A stretch of 64,000 nucleotides of DNA, taken from NCBI GenBank assembly GCA_021324775.1, contig JAJPIM010000018.1, positions 48,877 through 112,876 of the forward strand, given 5' to 3'. Both the position numbers and the translations under genes were made by a program. Below the pieces are notes generated by a model, which saw nothing but the letters and a program-made list of their open reading frames with translations, was not told the origin of the DNA and did no database searches. Positions 55,189 through 64,000 of this stretch are shown piece after piece (position 1 is the stretch's first letter; each line of letters begins with the position of its first letter). The stretch is from Gemmatimonadota bacterium. GTDB lineage: Bacteria; Gemmatimonadota; Gemmatimonadetes; Gemmatimonadales; Gemmatimonadaceae.

Positions 55189-56130
55189 ATGTCGCGACAG
55201 ACGAGCCGCGCGGTGCACGCCGCCGATCTGAGTCTCACGGAGCGCCGGAACCCGCGCACGGCGGACATCGATCTCGCGAGTGCCGCCGAGATCGTGGATC
55301 TGATGGCCGCCGAAGATGCACTGGTGCCGGCCGCGGTGGCGACGCAGCGCGACGCGATCGCGCGCGCCATCGACATCGCGGTGACGACATTTCGCGAGGG
55401 CGGCCGCCTGTTCTACACCGGTGCTGGGACCTCGGGCCGCCTCGGCGTGCTCGATGCCAGCGAGTGCCCGCCGACCTTCGGCACCGATCCCGAGATGGTG
55501 CAGGGTCTCATCGCGGGAGGACCGGCGGCGCTCACTCGTGCACAGGAAGGCGCCGAGGACCGGCCGGAGGACGGGGCGCGCGATCTCGATGCACGCGGGT
55601 TGTCGGCGCGCGACTTCGTCGTCGGCATCGCCGCATCGGCAGCGACGCCGTACGTCCGGGGCGCGCTGGCGCGCGCACGCGCGGCCGGCGCACGCACCGC
55701 GCTGGTCGCGAACTCGCCCCCATCGGAGGAACTCGGACGCGACATCGACGTGGCGATCGTGCCCGTCGTGGGACCGGAAGTCGTCACGGGCTCGACCCGG
55801 CTCAAGTCGGGGACCGCGACGAAGCTCGTGCTCAACATGATCACGACCGGAGCGATGATCCGGCTGGGCAAGACCTATGGCAACCTCATGGTCGACTTGC
55901 AAGCGACCAACGCGAAGCTGCGCTCGCGCAGCGAACGGATGGTGGCCGCGGTCTGCGGCGTGAGCCGCGACGAGGCGCGAGAGCTGCTCGATGCCGCGGG
56001 CGGTGCGGTCAAAGTGGCGATCGTGATGCACGCGCTCGGCATCGGCCGTGACGAGGCAGTCCAGCGGCTGGCGGCGGCTGGCGGCAGCGTGCGCCGCGTG
56101 GTCCCCGGCCCGCCGCCATCCACCGGGTGA
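55189..56130 (+). CDS. murQ: N-acetylmuramic acid 6-phosphate etherase
   Basis: 313 residues. MurQ removes the lactyl group of MurNAc-6-P to give GlcNAc-6-P in cell-wall recycling. The SIS domain is typical: [85 protein letters not shown] and the C-terminal [22 protein letters not shown]. Start ATG 55189. anmK follows 58 bases downstream in the same direction; AnmK makes the MurQ substrate. Confidence 0.95.
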   Translation: MSRQTSRAVHAADLSLTERRNPRTADIDLASAAEIVDLMAAEDALVPAAVATQRDAIARAIDIAVTTFREGGRLFYTGAGTSGRLGVLDASECPPTFGTDPEMVQGLIAGGPAALTRAQEGAEDRPEDGARDLDARGLSARDFVVGIAASAATPYVRGALARARAAGARTALVANSPPSEELGRDIDVAIVPVVGPEVVTGSTRLKSGTATKLVLNMITTGAMIRLGKTYGNLMVDLQATNAKLRSRSERMVAAVCGVSRDEARELLDAAGGAVKVAIVMHALGIGRDEAVQRLAAAGGSVRRVVPGPPPSTG

Positions 56131-56188
56131 TCCGCACGCTGGCCATTGCACGGACGGCGTCCGATCGCCGTCGCCCGGAAGGCCGCAC

Positions 56189-57394
56189 ATGACATCCCGC
56201 GCCTCCGGAGCGCCTGCGGACGTCTACATCGGCCTCATGTCCGGTACCTCGCTCGACGGCATCTCCGCAGCAGCGGTACGGTTCGCCGCGCGCGGTGCCA
56301 CGTACGGCTCCGGTCCGGGCGAGCCGGAGTTGCTGGGCTTCTGCACGTATCCGTACGCGCAGCGCGACCGGCACCGGCTCGAGCGTGCGATCCACGAGGG
56401 AGCGACGACGGCCGAATGGTGCCAGCTCGGCTTCGACATGGGAGCGTGGCTGGCGGGTGCCGCGGTGGGGGTGCTGGCCGAGAGCGGCGTCGCGCGGAGC
56501 AGCGTGCGTGCGATCGGCTCGCACGGCCAGACCGTGTGGCACGAGCCCGGGCGGTCGACGTGGCAGATCGGCGAGGCGGCGGTGATCGCGGAGCGTACGG
56601 GCCTGGATGTCGTCAGTGACTTCCGCGTGCGGGATATCGCGGCGGGCGGGCAGGGCGCGCCGCTGGTTTCGATCGCCGACGTGCTGTTGTTCGCCCCGCC
56701 GGCCGGGTGGCGCGCGCTGCAGAACGTCGGCGGTATCGGCAACGTCACCGTCGTCGCGTCGGACCGGGGCCTCGCCGGCGTACGGGCTTTCGACACCGGC
56801 CCCGGCGTCGTCGTCATCGATGGCGTCGTCCGCACCCTGCGTCCGGCGCTGCCGTTCGACGTGGATGGGCAGCTTGCACGGCGGGGACAGGTGATCGCCG
56901 GCGTGGTGGACGCTCTGCTCGCCGATCCCTATTTCGCCGCGCCGCCCCCGAAGTCCACGGGCCGTGAGTTGTTCGACGACCGGTACGTCGCGGGCTTCGT
57001 CGAGCGGTGCCGCTCCGCCTCGTCCGCTGCGACGACGGAAGACATCGTGGCGACGGCCGTGTCGCTCACCGCCCGCAGCATCGCGGACGCGTACGCGCGA
57101 TTCATCCCCGAACCGGTTGGAGACGTCCTGCTGTCGGGCGGCGGCGCGCGCAATCCCGCGCTCGCGGCGGCGATCGCCGAGGCGTTGGCTCCGCGCGGCG
57201 TGCGGCCATTCGCCGACGTGTATTTCGATGGGGAGGCCAAGGAAGCGGTGGCCTTTGCGCTGCTCGCCGCGCTGCACATCGAAGGCCGCGCCGGCAACGT
57301 CCCGGCCGCGACCGGCGCGAGCGGCCCGCGAATCCTCGGCAAGCTCACGCCCGCCGGGGACGCGGGCGGCGGGAGACTACCGAGGCCCGCGTGA
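56189..57394 (+). CDS. anmK: Anhydro-N-acetylmuramic acid kinase
   Basis: 401 residues. AnmK opens 1,6-anhydroMurNAc and phosphorylates it to MurNAc-6-P, feeding MurQ. Motifs: YIGLMSGTSLDGISAAAVRF at the N-terminus, GSHGQTVWHEPG, GAPLVSIADVLLF, NVGGIGNVTVV, FDTGPGVVVIDG and LLSGGGARNPAL. Complete. The last 18 bases overlap the 3' end of the convergent PP2C gene (57377). With murQ it forms a two-gene peptidoglycan recycling operon, matching the amidase at 58749. Confidence 0.95.
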   Translation: MTSRASGAPADVYIGLMSGTSLDGISAAAVRFAARGATYGSGPGEPELLGFCTYPYAQRDRHRLERAIHEGATTAEWCQLGFDMGAWLAGAAVGVLAESGVARSSVRAIGSHGQTVWHEPGRSTWQIGEAAVIAERTGLDVVSDFRVRDIAAGGQGAPLVSIADVLLFAPPAGWRALQNVGGIGNVTVVASDRGLAGVRAFDTGPGVVVIDGVVRTLRPALPFDVDGQLARRGQVIAGVVDALLADPYFAAPPPKSTGRELFDDRYVAGFVERCRSASSAATTEDIVATAVSLTARSIADAYARFIPEPVGDVLLSGGGARNPALAAAIAEALAPRGVRPFADVYFDGEAKEAVAFALLAALHIEGRAGNVPAATGASGPRILGKLTPAGDAGGGRLPRPA

Positions 57395-58510
57395 GAGCGC
57401 GAAGATCACGATGACGAACGTCACCGCGGCGGCGCAGACGACGAGGAGATAGGGGGCGACCATCCGCCACCGGCTGGACCGTCGCACCTTGATCTCGAGC
57501 GTCGTCTCGGCGAGAGACCGCTCGGATTCGCCCGATTCCCCTGATTCCCCGGATGCCGTCCGGGGCTCGCCCGCGATCTCCACGATCCGCTCCGGCTGCG
57601 GCGGTACGCCTGGCACTCCGCCGGGGGGTGTGTCCTCGACGACCGGAAACGCCTGGTGCCCGACCTCATCGTCGTGTCCGGCGGCGGTGAGGGCGGCGCC
57701 CTCGAAGCGGGCGGCGACCACCGTGATGTTGTCCGGGCCGCCCTTGGAGTTCGCCGTGGTGATCAGCCGGGCGCAGAGCGCACGCAGGTCACGCTCCTCC
57801 GCCACCGCCTCGGCGATCTCGAAGTCGCGAACGAGACCCGACAGCCCGTCGCTGCACAGCACCAGCGTGTCACCCTTGCGGAGCTGCTGGCGCGTGATAT
57901 CGACCTTGATTGCCTCTTCGGGACCCAGTGCCTGGAGGATGATATTGCGGCGCTCGCTCACCTCGGCCTCTTCGGCGGTGATCTCGCCGGCCTCGATGAG
58001 GCGCTGCATCAGCGACTGGTCCTTGGTGATCTGGCTCGCCTTGCCGTCGCGGATGAGGTAGGCGCGGCTGTCCCCGACCTGCGCGATGTAGAGCGTGTCG
58101 CCCAGCACGCCGGCGACGGTCGCAGTCGTGCCCATCCCGCGGTATTCCAGATGATCGAGCGCGTAGCGGTGGATTCGTTCGTTGGCTACGGTCGTCGCGG
58201 CCACGAGCGCCTGGGCGAAGGCAGCGGGTTCAGCCAGAGGTTCGGTGGTTTCGCGTGCGCGCAACTCCTTGAGGACGATGTCGACCGCCATCGAACTCGC
58301 GATCTCGCCAGCCGCTGCCCCGCCCATGCCGTCGGCGACCATCAAGACCGCCCCGCGCTCTCCCGGGGTGTACGTCTGCTCCCTGGAAAACGTGAGCGGC
58401 GTCGCGCTCGGAAGCTCGGCCACCACGAACGCGTCCTCGTTGTGGTCGCGCGTGCGGCCCACATCGGTGCTCGCGAAGACGCGGATGATGACAGGTGGCT
58501 GATCGCTCAC
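57377..58510 (-). CDS. PP2C-type Ser/Thr protein phosphatase with C-terminal membrane anchor
   Basis: 377 residues from GTG 58510. PP2C motifs in order: STDVGRTRDHNEDAFVV, VLMVADGMGGAAAGEIAS, GMGTTATVAGV, YIAQVGDSRAYLIR, TKDQSL, SDGLSGLVRD and GGPDNITVVAARF. A Pro/Glu/Ser-rich linker leads to one membrane helix near the end (YLLVVCAAAVTFVIVIFAL). The catalytic domain faces the cytoplasm. Such phosphatases reverse Hanks-type kinase signalling, often linked to cell-wall growth, which suits the murQ/anmK/amidase neighbours; no kinase gene is in the window. Confidence 0.92.
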   Translation of the reverse strand: MSDQPPVIIRVFASTDVGRTRDHNEDAFVVAELPSATPLTFSREQTYTPGERGAVLMVADGMGGAAAGEIASSMAVDIVLKELRARETTEPLAEPAAFAQALVAATTVANERIHRYALDHLEYRGMGTTATVAGVLGDTLYIAQVGDSRAYLIRDGKASQITKDQSLMQRLIEAGEITAEEAEVSERRNIILQALGPEEAIKVDITRQQLRKGDTLVLCSDGLSGLVRDFEIAEAVAEERDLRALCARLITTANSKGGPDNITVVAARFEGAALTAAGHDDEVGHQAFPVVEDTPPGGVPGVPPQPERIVEIAGEPRTASGESGESGESERSLAETTLEIKVRRSSRWRMVAPYLLVVCAAAVTFVIVIFALSRGPR

Positions 58511-58748
58511 TGCCGGGTCACGAGGCGGAGGGGGTGAGGTCGGGGCGGAGTCGCAACTGGGCAATGGGGGTGGCAGGACAGGACGGCACGGGAGTGAGAA
58601 ACTAACCAGCATTACGTCAGTTGGAGACCTTGCAGCAGTCAGGCTGGCATGCCGGCTGGAGGGTGGGACGGCCGGTGGGCCACTGGACGGTGCCATCCGG
58701 CCATGAAGTCCCTAACCTCCGGCCGGGCCGCCCGTTAGTTTGTGCGCG

Positions 58749-60467
58749 ATGCGACGTCCGTTTGCCGGCGCGCTCGCAGCCGCGGGTTTTTCGGTGGTGC
58801 TCGCGGCCTGCGGTACACCCCGGCCAGCGACCGCCCCGGTCCCCGCAGCCGCTGCTGCCGCGCCGGGTCCAGCCGGTGCGACCCCGGTGCTGCCGCCGAT
58901 ACCGCATGTGACGGGCCCGATCACCATCTCCGTGGTGTACCCGCGGCCCGGGGCGCTGATCACCTCGCGGGACTCGAATTTCATCCTCGGCTCCGTGGGC
59001 ACCGGCGACGCGACCCTGACTATCAATGGCACGCCCGTGCCGGTGCGCGCCAACGGCGCGTTCCTCGCGTGGTTGCCCGTGCCCGACAGCGCGACCTCGC
59101 GATACGACCTCATGGCGGTCCAGGGGACCGACACCGTGCGGGCCATCCACCCCGTGCGGGTGCTCCCGCCGGTCTCGCTGCTGGATACGCTGGGTGATAC
59201 CGTCGCGGCGTTGCCGCGCCCGTTCCCCGACAGCAACCGGTACGTCGTGATCATGTCCGCCGACACCTCGCTGAGCGACACGGACCGGACCGTGATCGCG
59301 CGGCCGGTGGCCGGCGGGACGTACAAGTGGTTCCTCTTTTCCGGAACCGTGCTGCAGGTCACCGGCCGGAGTCCGGGGTATGAGCGAGTCCGGCTGGACG
59401 AGGCGCTCGATGCATGGATTTCGCTGGGGGACGTGCGGACTGTCACGCTCCCGCCGGCGACTCGGCCGCCGCAACGGGTCGTCGGAGAAGTGCGCGTCGT
59501 GCCGGCGGCCGGATGGGAGGACGTCGTGCTGGCCGTCGGCGACCGGCCCCCATACCAGGTCGAGGAAGACGGCAATGATCTCGTGCTCACTCTGTACAGT
59601 ACGCAGGCCTCGACCGGTCTGATTCACTATGTCGGCCGCCTGTCCGGCCCTCCGGGGCCGCCGGACACGCTCGTGGAGTCGGTGACGTGGTCGCAGGAGA
59701 CCCGCGACCGTGCCCGCTACACGATCCATCTGTCGCAGCCGCCGTACGGCTATCTCGCGATGTGGACAAGTTCCGGATTCGTGTTACGCGTGCGCCGCCC
59801 TCCGGTCGTGGACGCGCACGCGCCGCTGGTCGGATTGACGATCGCGGTCGATGCCGGGCATCCACCGGCGGGATCCACGGGGCCGACCGGACTCTACGAG
59901 CCCGTCCCGACGCTGGCCATCGCGCAGCAAGTCGAAGCGATGCTGATCGCGCACGGCGCAGCGGTCGTGATGACGCGGACGACGCCGGATCCCGTGAATC
60001 TGAACGCGCGTCCGGTCATGGCCCGCCGGTTCAACGCCAACGCGCTGGTCTCGATCCATCTGAACGCATTGCCGGACGGGATGAACCCGTACGTGTCGCA
60101 CGGCACCGGGAGTTACTTCTTCCAGCCTCACTCGGTCACGCTCGCGCGGGCCGTGCAGGCCGGGATGGTGCACGAGATGGGGCTGCGCGACCTCGGCATC
60201 CATTACGACAACCTCGCGCTGGTTCGTCCGACGTGGATGCCGTCCGTCCTGTGCGAGGGCGCGTTCATCATCATCCCGGAGCAGGAGGCGGCGCTGCGCA
60301 CGACGGAGTTCCAGGCTGCGTACGCGCGAGGAGTCGTCGAGGGCTTGGAGTCGTACTTCCGGACGCTGGCCGGACCGGTGGCCGGGCCTGTGACCGCGGG
60401 TGCGCCGCCCGTAGCCCCAGATACGACGACACGAGCGACGACGACGCCTCCGGCTGCGGGACCGTAG
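58749..60467 (+). CDS. N-acetylmuramoyl-L-alanine amidase lipoprotein
   Basis: 572 residues. Lipobox VVLAACG (Cys near residue 21), a long N-terminal part (~370 residues) with Ig/SH3-like strands (RPGALITSRDSNFILGS, GAFLAWLPVP), and a C-terminal amidase_3 domain: LTIAVDAGHPPAGSTGPTG (first zinc His), GLYEPVPTLAIAQQVEAML (Glu ligand), LVSIHLNAL (second His) and SVLCEGAFIIIPEQEA (catalytic Glu). It cleaves peptide stems from glycan strands in cell division or turnover. ATG 58749 used; GTG 58740 is possible. The next gene starts 48 bases on. Confidence 0.85.
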   Translation: MRRPFAGALAAAGFSVVLAACGTPRPATAPVPAAAAAAPGPAGATPVLPPIPHVTGPITISVVYPRPGALITSRDSNFILGSVGTGDATLTINGTPVPVRANGAFLAWLPVPDSATSRYDLMAVQGTDTVRAIHPVRVLPPVSLLDTLGDTVAALPRPFPDSNRYVVIMSADTSLSDTDRTVIARPVAGGTYKWFLFSGTVLQVTGRSPGYERVRLDEALDAWISLGDVRTVTLPPATRPPQRVVGEVRVVPAAGWEDVVLAVGDRPPYQVEEDGNDLVLTLYSTQASTGLIHYVGRLSGPPGPPDTLVESVTWSQETRDRARYTIHLSQPPYGYLAMWTSSGFVLRVRRPPVVDAHAPLVGLTIAVDAGHPPAGSTGPTGLYEPVPTLAIAQQVEAMLIAHGAAVVMTRTTPDPVNLNARPVMARRFNANALVSIHLNALPDGMNPYVSHGTGSYFFQPHSVTLARAVQAGMVHEMGLRDLGIHYDNLALVRPTWMPSVLCEGAFIIIPEQEAALRTTEFQAAYARGVVEGLESYFRTLAGPVAGPVTAGAPPVAPDTTTRATTTPPAAGP

Positions 60468-60515
60468 ACCGCTGAGGACGTGGAGCCCGCGGCGCGGACC
60501 AGCGTGAAAGGGCCG

Positions 60516-63488
60516 ATGAAGCGGCGCCCATCCGCGACGGCCGCCGCGGCGGGGTTGTGCCTGCTGGCGGCATGCAGCGTCGCCGCTGCTCCCCGCCTGG
60601 GGGCGCAGGTCGATCCCAGCGTGCGCTGGGAGACGCTGCACACCGCGCACTTCCGGATCCATTTCAATCCTCAGCTCGAGGATCAGGCGCGGCGCGCCGC
60701 GAAAAATGCGGAGCGGGCGTACGCCGCCCTGGCGCGCGAACTCGTGCCGCCGCGCGGGACGATCGACATCGTGCTCGCTGACAACGTGGATCTCACCAAC
60801 GGCCAGGCGACGCCCTTTCCGACGAACCGCATCATCATCTACGCCTATCCGCCGGTCGACGCGCCCACCCTCCGCTACTACGGCGACTGGAACGCGCTGA
60901 TCATCCAGCACGAACTGACGCACATCTTCCATCTCGACCGGGCGCGCGGCTGGTGGCGCATCGCGCAGCGAGTCTTCGGCCGTAATCCCGTGTTCATGCC
61001 GAACCTGTACTCGCCCGCGTGGCTGACCGAAGGGCTCGCGGTGTACTACGAGTCGCGGCTCACCGGTTTCGGCCGCCTCGCGGGAACCTCGCACCGGACG
61101 CTCGCGGAAGCCGCGGCGCGCGATACGATGCTGCCGCGCCTCGACCAGCTCAGTCTCGCCGCGCCGGAGTGGCCGAACGGCGAAGGCCCCTACATCTACG
61201 GATCGCTGCTCTTCTCCTATCTCTCCTCGACCCGGGGCCCCGAGACGGTGCCCGCATTCATCGAATACTCGAGCGGCGCGACCATCCCGTACCTGCTGGA
61301 CCGGACCTCGCGGGCCGCGTTCGGCATCTCGTTCGAGGATGCGTGGCGTGCGTGGCGCGACTCCGCCCTGCGGGCAGCGGCCGTCCCGGACCTGCACCCG
61401 CTGGCGATCCGCAGCATCACGCACGAGGGATACAACGCGTACTTCCCGCGCTGGACCGACAGCACGACCCTGATCTACGCGGCCGACAACGAGCGTGATC
61501 TCCCCGGGCTGTATTCAGTGACGCTCGCGGGCCGGCAGCGCCGCCTGGCGAGACGGAACGGCACGGACCCCAACGCCCCGGTCCCGAACGGGATCGTGTA
61601 TTCGCAGCTCGACTACACGTCACCGTACGCGATCCGGTCGGATCTGTACCGGAGCGATGCCGGGCACGACTCGCGCCTGACGCACGGGGCGAGGTACTCC
61701 GACCCGGATGCGCGTCGCGATGGCCGCATCGTCGCCGTCTGGGGGCATCAGGCCTCGACGCAACTGGTCGTACTGCCGGCGGATGGCCGGCAGGCGGAGG
61801 CGATCACGCCGTACGCCGCCGACACCGAGTGGTCGGAGCCGCGGTGGTCGCCGGACGGCCGCGAGATCGCCGCGGTACGCTGGGAGCGCGGCGGGTACAT
61901 GTCGGTCGTGGTGATGGACACGACGGGACGACCGCTCCAGACGATCCTCCGCGAGCGTGCGGTAATCGCGAGTCCCAGTTGGACACCCGACGGTCTGTCG
62001 GTGGTGTTTACCTCCGATCACTCGGGGCGAGCCGAGGTGTACCGGACGCAATTGGACACCACGCAAGTGGTGGCGACGGGCTCCGAGGCCCCGTCCGCGT
62101 CCCCCGTGATGCTGGTCGGCAGCGGAGGGGCGGAACTTTCTTATCCGGCCGTCTCGCCAGACGGGGCGCGGCTGGCGGTGACGGAGCTTCGCGGCGATGG
62201 CTATCACATCGGTGTCGCGCCGTTCGATTCGGCGACCGGATATCCGCTCGACAGCGCCGCGGCCGAAGTGCCGAACCCCGTGGTGCCTCCGGTCGCGCGC
62301 GACTCTGGCCGGATCACGCGATACTCGCCCTGGGTGGGACTCATCCCGCGGTACTGGATGCCGGTCGCGAACACCTCCGACCAGGGCTACATCCAGGTCG
62401 GTGCGTATACGTCCGCGTACGACGTGCTGCAGCGCCACAACTACTCGCTGCAGGCGCTGTACGATTTTCACGAGCCGTCGCAGATCGAGCTGGACGCGAC
62501 CTACGAGTACCGCGGCCTGGGCTATCCAGTGCTGGACGCGGTGGGGCAGGAGTACTGGACGCATCAGCCTGTCGCGAACGCGGCGGGCCAGACCGTCGGG
62601 GAGCTGGTGCATCGCACGGTGACCGCGTCAGCCGAGGAGACGCTGTTGTGGCCGCGGGCTCGCACGAGCACGAGTTGGTCGGTGGGCGCCGATATCGAGG
62701 CGAGGACCTACAGCACGGATCCCGGTCCGCTCATCACGCAAATCGATCCTTTCTACTCGTCGCACCCCTACTTCCCGTCGGTGTTCACGACGATTGGCTG
62801 GTCGAATGCGGCGAGTCCCGACCTTGCGATCTCGCCGGAAGACGGTGTGGCGCTGTCCGCGACCTTACGGCAGCGGTGGCAGCAGGCGGCGTCCGCGACC
62901 ACCGAGCGGAGCGTCGTGGCGGTGGCCGACGCGTATCGCGCGCTGAGTGTCTTTCCGGCATTTGCGCACGACGTCCTGGCTGCGCAGTTCGCGGTAGGGC
63001 TGGAGAACGACGGCGCGATCTCGACATTCACCGCGGGCGGCCGCAGCGGGCAGGCGGTGCAGGTCGTGCCCGGCGTCACCGTGGGGGACGAGCCCCGCGT
63101 GTTCAGTGTGCGCGGTTTTCCGCCGGGCGCGGCGAACGGCACGCGCGCGATGGCGGGATCGCTCGAGTACCGGATACCGTTGTTCGCGCCGGGGCGGGGA
63201 CTGCATCTGCTGCCGTTCTTTCTCGGAAAGACGTCGCTGACCGTCTTTGGCGATGGTGCGGAGGCGTGGTGTCCGGAGCATCAGGGCGTGTTGCCGGGCG
63301 TGTGCGACGCGCAGGACGCCCAGCGCCGGCTCCTCAGCTCCGCGGGAGTGGAGCTCAACTTCGACACGGCGTTTCAGTACGACGCGTCGTACCGGGTTCG
63401 CCTCGGCATGGCGGTGCCGACGTCGAATGGCGCGGCGTATGGTGCGTCGGCGGTCGATTTCTACGTGACCTTCGGAATCCCGTTCTAG
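60516..63488 (+). CDS. Secreted peptidase-MA-like protein with beta-propeller and outer-membrane barrel region
   Basis: 990 residues from ATG 60516 (GTG 60480 possible). Signal peptide or lipobox (LCLLAAC). Three regions: (1) about 30-290, gluzincin peptidase with IIQHELTHIFHLDRARGW (H-E-x-x-H) and WLTEGLAVYYESRLTG (E-G-L-A-V-Y-Y, third ligand); (2) about 310-590, PD40/WD40-like propeller repeats (YNAYFPRWTDSTTLIYAAD, EPRWSPDGREIAAVRW, ASPSWTPDGLSVVFTSD, SYPAVSPDGARLAV); (3) about 640-990, alternating hydrophobic strands ending DFYVTFGIPF, a barrel-like C-terminus with terminal Phe. So a barrel-anchored surface or periplasmic protease. Substrate unknown. Confidence 0.8.
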   Translation: MKRRPSATAAAAGLCLLAACSVAAAPRLGAQVDPSVRWETLHTAHFRIHFNPQLEDQARRAAKNAERAYAALARELVPPRGTIDIVLADNVDLTNGQATPFPTNRIIIYAYPPVDAPTLRYYGDWNALIIQHELTHIFHLDRARGWWRIAQRVFGRNPVFMPNLYSPAWLTEGLAVYYESRLTGFGRLAGTSHRTLAEAAARDTMLPRLDQLSLAAPEWPNGEGPYIYGSLLFSYLSSTRGPETVPAFIEYSSGATIPYLLDRTSRAAFGISFEDAWRAWRDSALRAAAVPDLHPLAIRSITHEGYNAYFPRWTDSTTLIYAADNERDLPGLYSVTLAGRQRRLARRNGTDPNAPVPNGIVYSQLDYTSPYAIRSDLYRSDAGHDSRLTHGARYSDPDARRDGRIVAVWGHQASTQLVVLPADGRQAEAITPYAADTEWSEPRWSPDGREIAAVRWERGGYMSVVVMDTTGRPLQTILRERAVIASPSWTPDGLSVVFTSDHSGRAEVYRTQLDTTQVVATGSEAPSASPVMLVGSGGAELSYPAVSPDGARLAVTELRGDGYHIGVAPFDSATGYPLDSAAAEVPNPVVPPVARDSGRITRYSPWVGLIPRYWMPVANTSDQGYIQVGAYTSAYDVLQRHNYSLQALYDFHEPSQIELDATYEYRGLGYPVLDAVGQEYWTHQPVANAAGQTVGELVHRTVTASAEETLLWPRARTSTSWSVGADIEARTYSTDPGPLITQIDPFYSSHPYFPSVFTTIGWSNAASPDLAISPEDGVALSATLRQRWQQAASATTERSVVAVADAYRALSVFPAFAHDVLAAQFAVGLENDGAISTFTAGGRSGQAVQVVPGVTVGDEPRVFSVRGFPPGAANGTRAMAGSLEYRIPLFAPGRGLHLLPFFLGKTSLTVFGDGAEAWCPEHQGVLPGVCDAQDAQRRLLSSAGVELNFDTAFQYDASYRVRLGMAVPTSNGAAYGASAVDFYVTFGIPF

Positions 63489-63984
63489 GAGGAGCCGCCG
63501 GGTCACGCGGCGACTGTGGCGCTCGTGATGCCAGGCAAGCGCACCCGGCAGCGGGGCTGGCGACGGGACCGCGGCGGACTCGGCATGCGTAGGTGCCGTC
63601 TCCGGGCGCTGGAGCATTTGGGAACCCACTAACGCGAGTGTGGATATGTTGTTAACAAGCGCCCAGTCTCCACATCGGGCGGCGTTCCGGGGCGTTGGTT
63701 TCGCGGGTGCGGCTTGTAACGGGACCACGACGATTCGGTAACGTGGATAAGACGCCGGCGGTACCGCGGTTGTGATGTTCAAAACACAACGCGTTGTCCC
63801 GTAATGGTTTATCGAACCACTGGCGCGGATACACGAGGGCGGCTAGTATCTGCGTCCGCATTGCAGAGCCGGTCGTCCCTCGCGTGGGTCAGCGCGCGAA
63901 GCCAGTGAGCGTCCTGGGCGTCTTCAGTGCGGGCTCGGCTAGGTTCCCCGTAGGGCCCGTACCATTTCTCGTTGGAGCGTCATC
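63489..63984. other. Gene-free 496-bp region with two DnaA-box-like sites
   Basis: No ORF is supported. TGTGGATAT at 63639-63647 (followed by GTTGTTAACAAG) and CGTGGATAA at 63742-63750 each differ from the DnaA box TGTGGATAA by one base, and a third weaker match is GTCTCCACA at 63666-63674. The middle is less GC-rich than its surroundings. It could be an origin or a regulatory region. Confidence 0.35.
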
Positions 63985-64000
63985 ATGCCGTTGCCCACCA
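63985..64000 (+). CDS. Possible start of a gene running off the window
   Basis: ATG at 63985 (MPLPT) with GGAG ten bases upstream. Only five codons are visible, so the product cannot be named. If the DnaA-box-like sites upstream are real, dnaA is one possibility. Confidence 0.25.

Overview
The window is high-GC bacterial chromosome (well above 60% G+C by eye) with densely packed, often overlapping genes. An outer membrane is implied by a GT9 (heptosyltransferase-type) glycosyltransferase, an LpxR-type lipid A deacylase, several lipoproteins and a predicted outer-membrane barrel. The mix of genes (xerC-hslVU, DUF885 and peptidase-MA/propeller proteins, minor pseudopilins, PASTA-free PP2C phosphatase, murQ-anmK) fits Gemmatimonadota or a close relative; this is inference, since no rRNA is present.

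Core block 1 (1-24.4 kb). A 5'-truncated xerC, a GT9 glycosyltransferase, hslV, hslU (with a long low-complexity insert) and argF form a tight forward cluster; argF apparently starts at a CUG overlapping the hslU stop. Then come bcp, a four-gene minor pseudopilin cassette (6.2-10.7 kb), an LpxR-like protein, an AAC(6')-like acetyltransferase, a DUF4440 lipoprotein, a DUF885 protease-like protein, a PDZ protein, a metallo-beta-lactamase-fold hydrolase, an esterase, an APC permease, a tiny lipoprotein, a MoaB/Mog protein overlapping an NtrC-type sigma-54 activator, and a conserved hypothetical gene closed by a good terminator.

Accessory island (about 24.5-35.4 kb). Codon and base use become less GC-rich. 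It carries two paralogous modules, each a very short forward ORF with a near-perfect ribosome binding site facing an XRE regulator (24.9-25.2 and 29.9-30.4 kb); an AraC-like regulator; an ECF sigma factor ending in a tRNA-Asn 3' fragment; a frameshifted gene; a collagen-like lipoprotein; and a four-gene reverse-strand operon of C5 DNA methyltransferase, GHKL ATPase fused to a PD-(D/E)XK nuclease, Vsr endonuclease and XRE protein. A second frameshifted, phage-like gene and a 5' fragment of tRNA-Leu(CAA) lie at the right edge. Paired GTTAC half-sites 20-21 bp apart precede several of these units. The best candidate for an incompletely described system is this methylase/GHKL-nuclease/Vsr operon with its XRE and small-peptide partners.

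Core block 2 (35.6-64 kb). A cupin and an HD-GYP protein share a similar C-terminal tail and a duplicated 90-bp hairpin block downstream. These are followed by an isoprenylcysteine methyltransferase-like protein, a large esterase-like protein, a DinB protein, two tandem paralogous secreted proteins of unknown function, DUF983, priA, a LOR/SDH-domain (ornithine cyclodeaminase-like) protein, an alkaline-phosphatase-superfamily protein, a receiver protein coupled to an ABC exporter, ggt, the cell-wall recycling pair murQ-anmK, a PP2C phosphatase, an amidase lipoprotein, and a 1000-residue protease/propeller/barrel protein. The last 500 bp is non-coding with two near-consensus DnaA boxes.

A seven-copy family of intergenic palindromic repeats, in long and short forms and with a compensated base change between two copies, runs through the core blocks. 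No IS element, CRISPR array, complete tRNA or rRNA was found.
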